Shown: positions 19,776-23,297 of the stretch, piece after piece | How the letters are laid out: the number at the start of each line of letters is the position of its first letter | Position numbering within the stretch: the stretch's first letter is position 1 | The notes under the pieces: model-generated | What the model was told of the DNA's origin: nothing | Database searches by the model: none | The model's input: only the letters and a program-made list of their open reading frames with translations | Program-made: the position numbers and the translations under genes | Assembly: GCA_034687125.1 (NCBI GenBank) | Contig: JAQGBZ010000646.1 | Location: 1-23,297 of the forward strand | From: Neelides folsomi | Lineage: Eukaryota > Arthropoda > Collembola > Neelipleona > Neelidae | Direction: 5' to 3' | DNA length: 23,297 nt

Positions 19776-20092
19776 CTCTAAAATCTCCATTAAAACGCGG
19801 GATCTCCATTAGAACGCGGGTCTTTATAATAAAACTCGCATCTTTTTGAGGTGTGAGCATTGATAAATTAAATGAAATAGACTCTATAAAAATATTTAAA
19901 TGACAACCATTCATATTTTATTTAAACATGAAATAGTTAAGTTTTCCAAAGGAAATTGTAAAAATTAATTATAGAATTTTAGATTTACGAATAGAGCGCG
20001 GGTCTCTAATATACGCGGGTCTCTATTAGAAAGCTGGGTATTTTTTCAATTCTGCGAATAGAACGCGGGGCGTTCTAATGGAGATTTTAGAG
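19776..20092. mobile_element. 317-bp MITE-like element with TA-flanked inverted ends
   Basis: The left end CTCTAAAATCTCCATTA and the right end, TAATGGAGATTTTAGAG, are perfect inverted repeats, with TA on both outer sides (19774-19775 and 20093-20094). Subterminal parts carry repeated GC-rich motifs of the form GAACGCGGG(T)CTCTA or its relatives on both sides, unlike the surrounding DNA. No coding capacity. The TA duplication suggests mobilisation by a Tc1/mariner-type transposase; that assignment is inference. Confidence 0.75.
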
Positions 20093-20546
20093 TATAAGAT
20101 TAGAAAGAAATTATTGGTTATCCATCAAAAAGTTATAAACGTTGTTTTAGATGTCAATACACTGTATGGGTTAAAGGTTAATGGTTAATGGTTAAAATAT
20201 TATTAGCAAGAAAACTTTTTTTGTGTTTCTCTTTCATTATAACTTTATAAAATGAAATTCAAGCACAAAATATAATATGTTGTGTGATATTTTTAGAGGC
20301 TAAAGTTTTAAAGTTTTAATTAGAGCTAGTGTCCTTAGTGTGTGACAATGTTAATGAAAATCGATTTTGTAGTAATTAGGAAGCATTAAGTCTGAAATAA
20401 ACCTTAGCAATTGAATTCATAAAAGTCAAAATTATATTCTTCAATTAAATTCCAATTAATGAAAAGGAAAGGAAATTTTAATTATTTAATTTAAAGTTTA
20501 ACTAATGATTCGAGTATAAATATTTTCTCTGACAAGCAATAAACAA
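20093..20546. other. Spacer, no gene seen
   Basis: AT-rich, with a short TTAATGG direct repeat near 20180. No coding or RNA feature recognised. A promoter for the gene starting at 20547 may lie here. Confidence 0.5.
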
Positions 20547-21155
20547 ATGACTCGAATTCATTCACAACACAATGACAAAAACGAGGAAGTGAATGAACCT
20601 CCAGCAAAAACTTTGCCTCATCATTCTTCTCATCACGTCAAAAAATTGAAATCTTCCAGTGGCTCAGAAATCCATCACAAACGTTCAAAGGTAAAACTTA
20701 ACAAAATCAACATTAAATTCATCTTTCTAATAATTAACTAAATAAAATATTATTGCAATTTAAAAATTGTTGAACAATTTTCTTAAATAGAGCCATGAAC
20801 ATTTTGTGAAAATGTTCCAGTTCCTGTACATGAGCTAGGACAAGGAACAGGACCAGGACATTCGCAACCGTATTATGGAGATGGTTATGGCCAACCACCA
20901 CCATATTATGGACAACCTGGACAAGGTTATGGACAAGAATATGGACAAATGGGCGGGACGTGGAACGCCACAGCTCAACCGCCAATTGTGGAAACTGAAG
21001 CCACACGAAAAAGACGAAAACAAAATGCACAAGGAATGAAATGTTGCATGGGAGGGCTAACATATCGCTATCTTGTAAAATTGAGGCTCCATGGAGCACC
21101 ATGGAGGGAAATTTCACTCCATGCAGTTTTCAGTGTGAATTTCCCTATCTTATAA
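20547..21155 (+). pseudogene. His/Lys-rich exon and Gly/Gln/Tyr-rich frame, junction out of frame
   Basis: Exon 1, 20547-20690, starts MTRIHSQHNDKNEE, is rich in His, Ser and Lys, and ends in AAAG|GTAAAA in phase 0. A second open frame, about 20799-21155, encodes a low-complexity run (GQGTGPGHSQPYYGDGYGQP... and GQPGQGYGQEYGQ) followed by a basic patch RKRRKQ and KCCMGG. Joining them through the acceptor at 20789-20790 in phase 0 gives a stop after 15 codons; the other acceptor (after 20820) has the wrong phase. So the gene is broken, or a small exon is missing from my model. The frame then runs into the CATGG-rich repeat, which probably truncates it. I do not recognise the family; the N-terminus looks intrinsically disordered, and KCC could be a palmitoylation site. 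Confidence 0.5.
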
Positions 21156-21320
21156 AATTCCGCTTCATGGAGCACCATGTTGCTCCACGAATCGAAACTC
21201 CATGGTGCTCCATGCAAAAAAGCTCCATGTTGGTAAAAATCGCTCCTGAAAACTCCATGGTGCTCCACCTTTGCTCCTGAAACTCCATGGTGCTCCAAAA
21301 TCTACATGGTGCTCTATGTA
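21086..21320. repeat. CTCCATGG / GGTGCTCCA repeat cluster
   Basis: At least eight copies of a core around CTCCATGGTGCTCCA or its reverse complement, starting with GCTCCATGGAGCACCATGG at 21086-21104 and ending near CTACATGGTGCTCTATG at 21299-21315. Two longer units share GCTCCTGAAA before the core. It is GC-rich compared with the surroundings. Because the core is itself partly palindromic, several overlapping frames stay open on both strands; I treat them as by-products. Confidence 0.8.
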
Positions 21321-21489
21321 GAGAACAAAATTGCATAAATTTGCCGCAAATCCCGGCCAGAATTATAATTGATTTGGCTTTAAATGAATTGAATTAATAT
21401 TAAATTTATTACTAAATTATAATTAAAATTAATAACATGAAGTTGATAAATCAATTAAAACAAATTACTTTGAAAAGACAATTTGAATT

Positions 21490-21654
21490 TTACATATTAA
21501 CGCACTTTTTCTCATGGATGTTTCGATTCTCTTTTCTTGTGAATCCTCTACCACACTTAAAACACTGAAATTCCTTTTCTGGGTTATGGATTTTCATGTG
21601 GCGCTCCAAGTTGTATCCGCACTTCAACATTATCCACGGCGAATGGAATAAAAT
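21490..21654 (-). pseudogene. C2H2 zinc-finger C-terminal exon fragment
   Basis: A minus-strand frame after a TAG acceptor at about 21655-21657 ends with TAA at 21490. It encodes LERHMKIHNPEKEFQCFKCG, then RGFTRKENRNIHEKKCVNM. The last finger is complete as C-x2-C-x12-H-x3-C. The linker HNPEKEF resembles the usual TGEKPF linker. The preceding finger is damaged: only one Cys of the pair remains and the Cys-to-His spacing is too short. Such fingers bind DNA in nuclear transcription factors. No other exons of the gene are visible, so I read it as a partial copy. Confidence 0.6.
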
Positions 21655-22060
21655 CTAGGAACATTTTTCCTTAACCTTGGAACGCTTGTCCAGGTTAATT
21701 CCATGAAATTTTAAAATATTGAGCCCTATGACATTCACGAAGACTCCCTAGTTCACCAGTTTTTACTTTTTACCATACAGTCCCTGATTCTCACCATGGT
21801 GAGTGGTGAGTTCAGTATAAAAACATGGGAAAATAAAATAGAAATACACGGAAAAACTTCCCATCCACAATGGGGAATTCAACAGGCTCGCCAACAAAAA
21901 CACCATAATACCTTTTTTTCAAATGAAAAATTACACGAAATCAAAATACAATAAGACCAATTTTTATATTCGAATATAATTAAAAGTCATTTCGCAATAA
22001 CTAAAAGAAATGTTACAATATGATATTAAAGTTTATTATTATAAAAGGTACCCAAAGAAC
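21655..22060. other. Spacer, no gene seen
   Basis: AT-rich and closed in all frames. Nothing recognised. Confidence 0.55.
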
Positions 22061-22061
22061 A

Positions 22062-22320
22062 TTGTTAACTTGGGCCGTTGTTGGCTGAGCATTGTACCTT
22101 GGCTAGATATTGGCTCAAATTTTGATATTGGCTAAAATGTAATGGGCCTGCGTCTTATTCATATTGGCAGCCAATATGAAAGTTAGTGATACTCAATATC
22201 ATTTTATCAATCCACAACCAATATTGTTTGCCGATGTAATTAATGTATTGGCCCAATGTAAGGGTGCCGTTATAAACCCAATATGTATTAGCCGTTTGAT
22301 TACCAGGATTGGCCCAAGTT
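22062..22320. repeat. Clustered TTGGC / GCCAA motif repeats
   Basis: About ten occurrences of TTGGC, GCCAA or CCAATAT in 260 bp, for example ATTGGCAGCCAATAT (about 22163-22177) and two ATTGGCCCAA cores (about 22247 and 22305). They alternate in orientation. This makes a 94-codon minus-strand frame (22155-22439) that looks like a repeat by-product. It is probably a degenerate palindromic minisatellite or a transposon end region. Confidence 0.55.
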
Positions 22321-22498
22321 ATAAAGCCATTCAAATACCGATTTACATACAAGCGCGCATGGCATGTATTAAACTGAGCAGGATAAATCAGGAAAAGACG
22401 CCAAGTAAGAGTTAGTCGTGTCACTCGTAATTTCATCATTAATTTTGTTATTAACGAACATTAAAATTCTACATTATTATTACAAAAATTATATTTAA

Positions 22499-23297
22499 AT
22501 GACTTCAACTTACAAGTTTGCAATTGTTAAATTCATTAATGAAAAAGTATTTGAAATTGTGCCAATTTCATGGGTAGTTGAAGATAAAATCAATTCAATC
22601 AAAGTATTTAAGTGTCGGTGGCCAAAAGGGTCATTGTCTCACATAAGGAAGTGCATCAAAATGAAGAAAAATCAAACGATCTTTGGGAATATCACGAGAT
22701 AAAATACTTCGTTACGCAGGTAATAAAATTACATAAATTTTTGATTTCCTAAGCAATTAAATAAATATTATGAGATATACTAAATTATTACAAAATTATT
22801 ACTAAATTATACTAAATTATTACAAAATTATATTTTAGAAACATTTCGGATTGCTCGAAATTTGTGTGCCGATGTTGAAAATTTGTCCTTGACCGAAGTT
22901 GAGTCAACTCCAGAGAACGATGAAATTGAGCAAAGAAATTTGGACGAATCTAATTCAAGTGTATTTGTTTTTGAAACCTCTCATGGTAATTAAATAGACA
23001 TATATATTTATTAAATGATCATTATTTATATATAAATATAAGGAATTAAATTGTAATATGAATTTTATAATTAAGACACTTCTCGACAAGTTGGTGAAAT
23101 AATATTTGAAGATCCCGTTCATTTGGAGCAATCAAACTCCGAGGATCAAAGCAACGAAATCGACATTAGATGTAAGTGAATAATCAAATTAATTACTTGA
23201 AAATATATTATTCTAATTATAAAAAAGTAAGCTACATTATGGTAATTGACCTTTATTTTTATAGCCTTAGTTGTCGTTCTTTTGAGCAAAATTGAGG
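22499..23297 (+). pseudogene. DUF4806-like gene, 5' part, frameshifted in exon 1 and cut by window end
   Basis: Exon 1 (22499-22719) encodes YKFAIVKFINEKVFEIVPIS, then W and CRWPKG. This pattern (VVxF..xxVEIVPxSW...WPP) is common at the N-terminus of uncharacterised arthropod proteins whose C-terminus carries DUF4806, many of them repetitive and transposon-linked. The frame then breaks: SNDLWEYHEIK lies one frame over and DKILRYAETFRIARNLCADV needs the third, running through the donor into exon 2. Exons 2 (22839-22985), 3 (23076-23171) and 4 (from 23265) join in phase 1 and encode an acidic Glu/Ser/Asn-rich linker, then SLVVVLLSKIE, where the coiled C-terminal region would begin. The downstream exons look sound, so the damage may be confined to exon 1, or exon 1 may contain sequence errors. 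Function unknown. Confidence 0.6.

Noticed and set aside
19672..19914. Minus-strand 80-codon open frame
   Set aside because: It straddles the left end of the TA-flanked MITE and has no domain, so it is a chance frame.
20734..21336. Several minus- and plus-strand open frames over the GQ-rich exon and CATGG repeat
   Set aside because: They arise from low-complexity GGACAA-type codons and the self-complementary repeat. Peptides such as repeated MEHHG are repeat artefacts.
22155..22439. Overlapping open frames of 94 and 83 codons on opposite strands
   Set aside because: Both lie in the TTGGC/GCCAA repeat patch. The peptides reflect the repeated motif rather than a protein family.

Overview
This is AT-rich eukaryotic DNA with short introns (GT...AG), TATA boxes and AATAAA signals, so the genes have to be read as spliced exons. 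The gene families (gustatory receptors ending in TYxxxxxQ, a juvenile-hormone-acid-methyltransferase-like enzyme, P-element and DUF4806-type sequences) and a short TTAGG telomere-type tract point to an arthropod. A springtail-like hexapod is my best guess, but that is inference. No RNA genes or CRISPR were seen.

Layout. 1-2.7 kb is a transposon graveyard: a decayed P-element transposase body and its THAP exon, a BED-finger fragment and a foldback repeat. 3.2-4.3 kb holds two host-gene fragments back to back: an ACF1/BAZ1-like bromodomain on the minus strand and an immunoglobulin domain on the plus strand. Each lacks its middle. 4.3-5.1 kb has a secreted-looking orphan frame with no ATG. 6.0-8.3 kb has a methyltransferase gene whose promoter, first exon and splice donor are duplicated as an exact 364-bp direct repeat.

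8.4-13.2 kb carries two head-to-tail, fully reconstructable seven-exon genes (280 and 273 aa) for CRAL-TRIO/SEC14-like proteins with signal peptides. 14.7-19.5 kb carries two tandem six-exon gustatory receptor genes (376 and 374 aa). Their third exons are about 99% identical while neighbouring exons are about 90% identical, which suggests gene conversion. Several foldback/MITE-like elements lie in and around them.

20.5-23.3 kb is mixed: a Gly/Gln/Tyr-rich broken gene running into a CATGG-rich repeat, a C2H2 finger fragment, a TTGGC/GCCAA repeat patch, and the 5' part of a frameshifted DUF4806-like gene cut by the window end.

Possible joint function: the methyltransferase and the secreted lipid-binding pair are convergent neighbours and could handle related hydrophobic ligands. 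This is a hypothesis only. Exon boundaries were chosen by hand from splice signals, phase and paralogue agreement.
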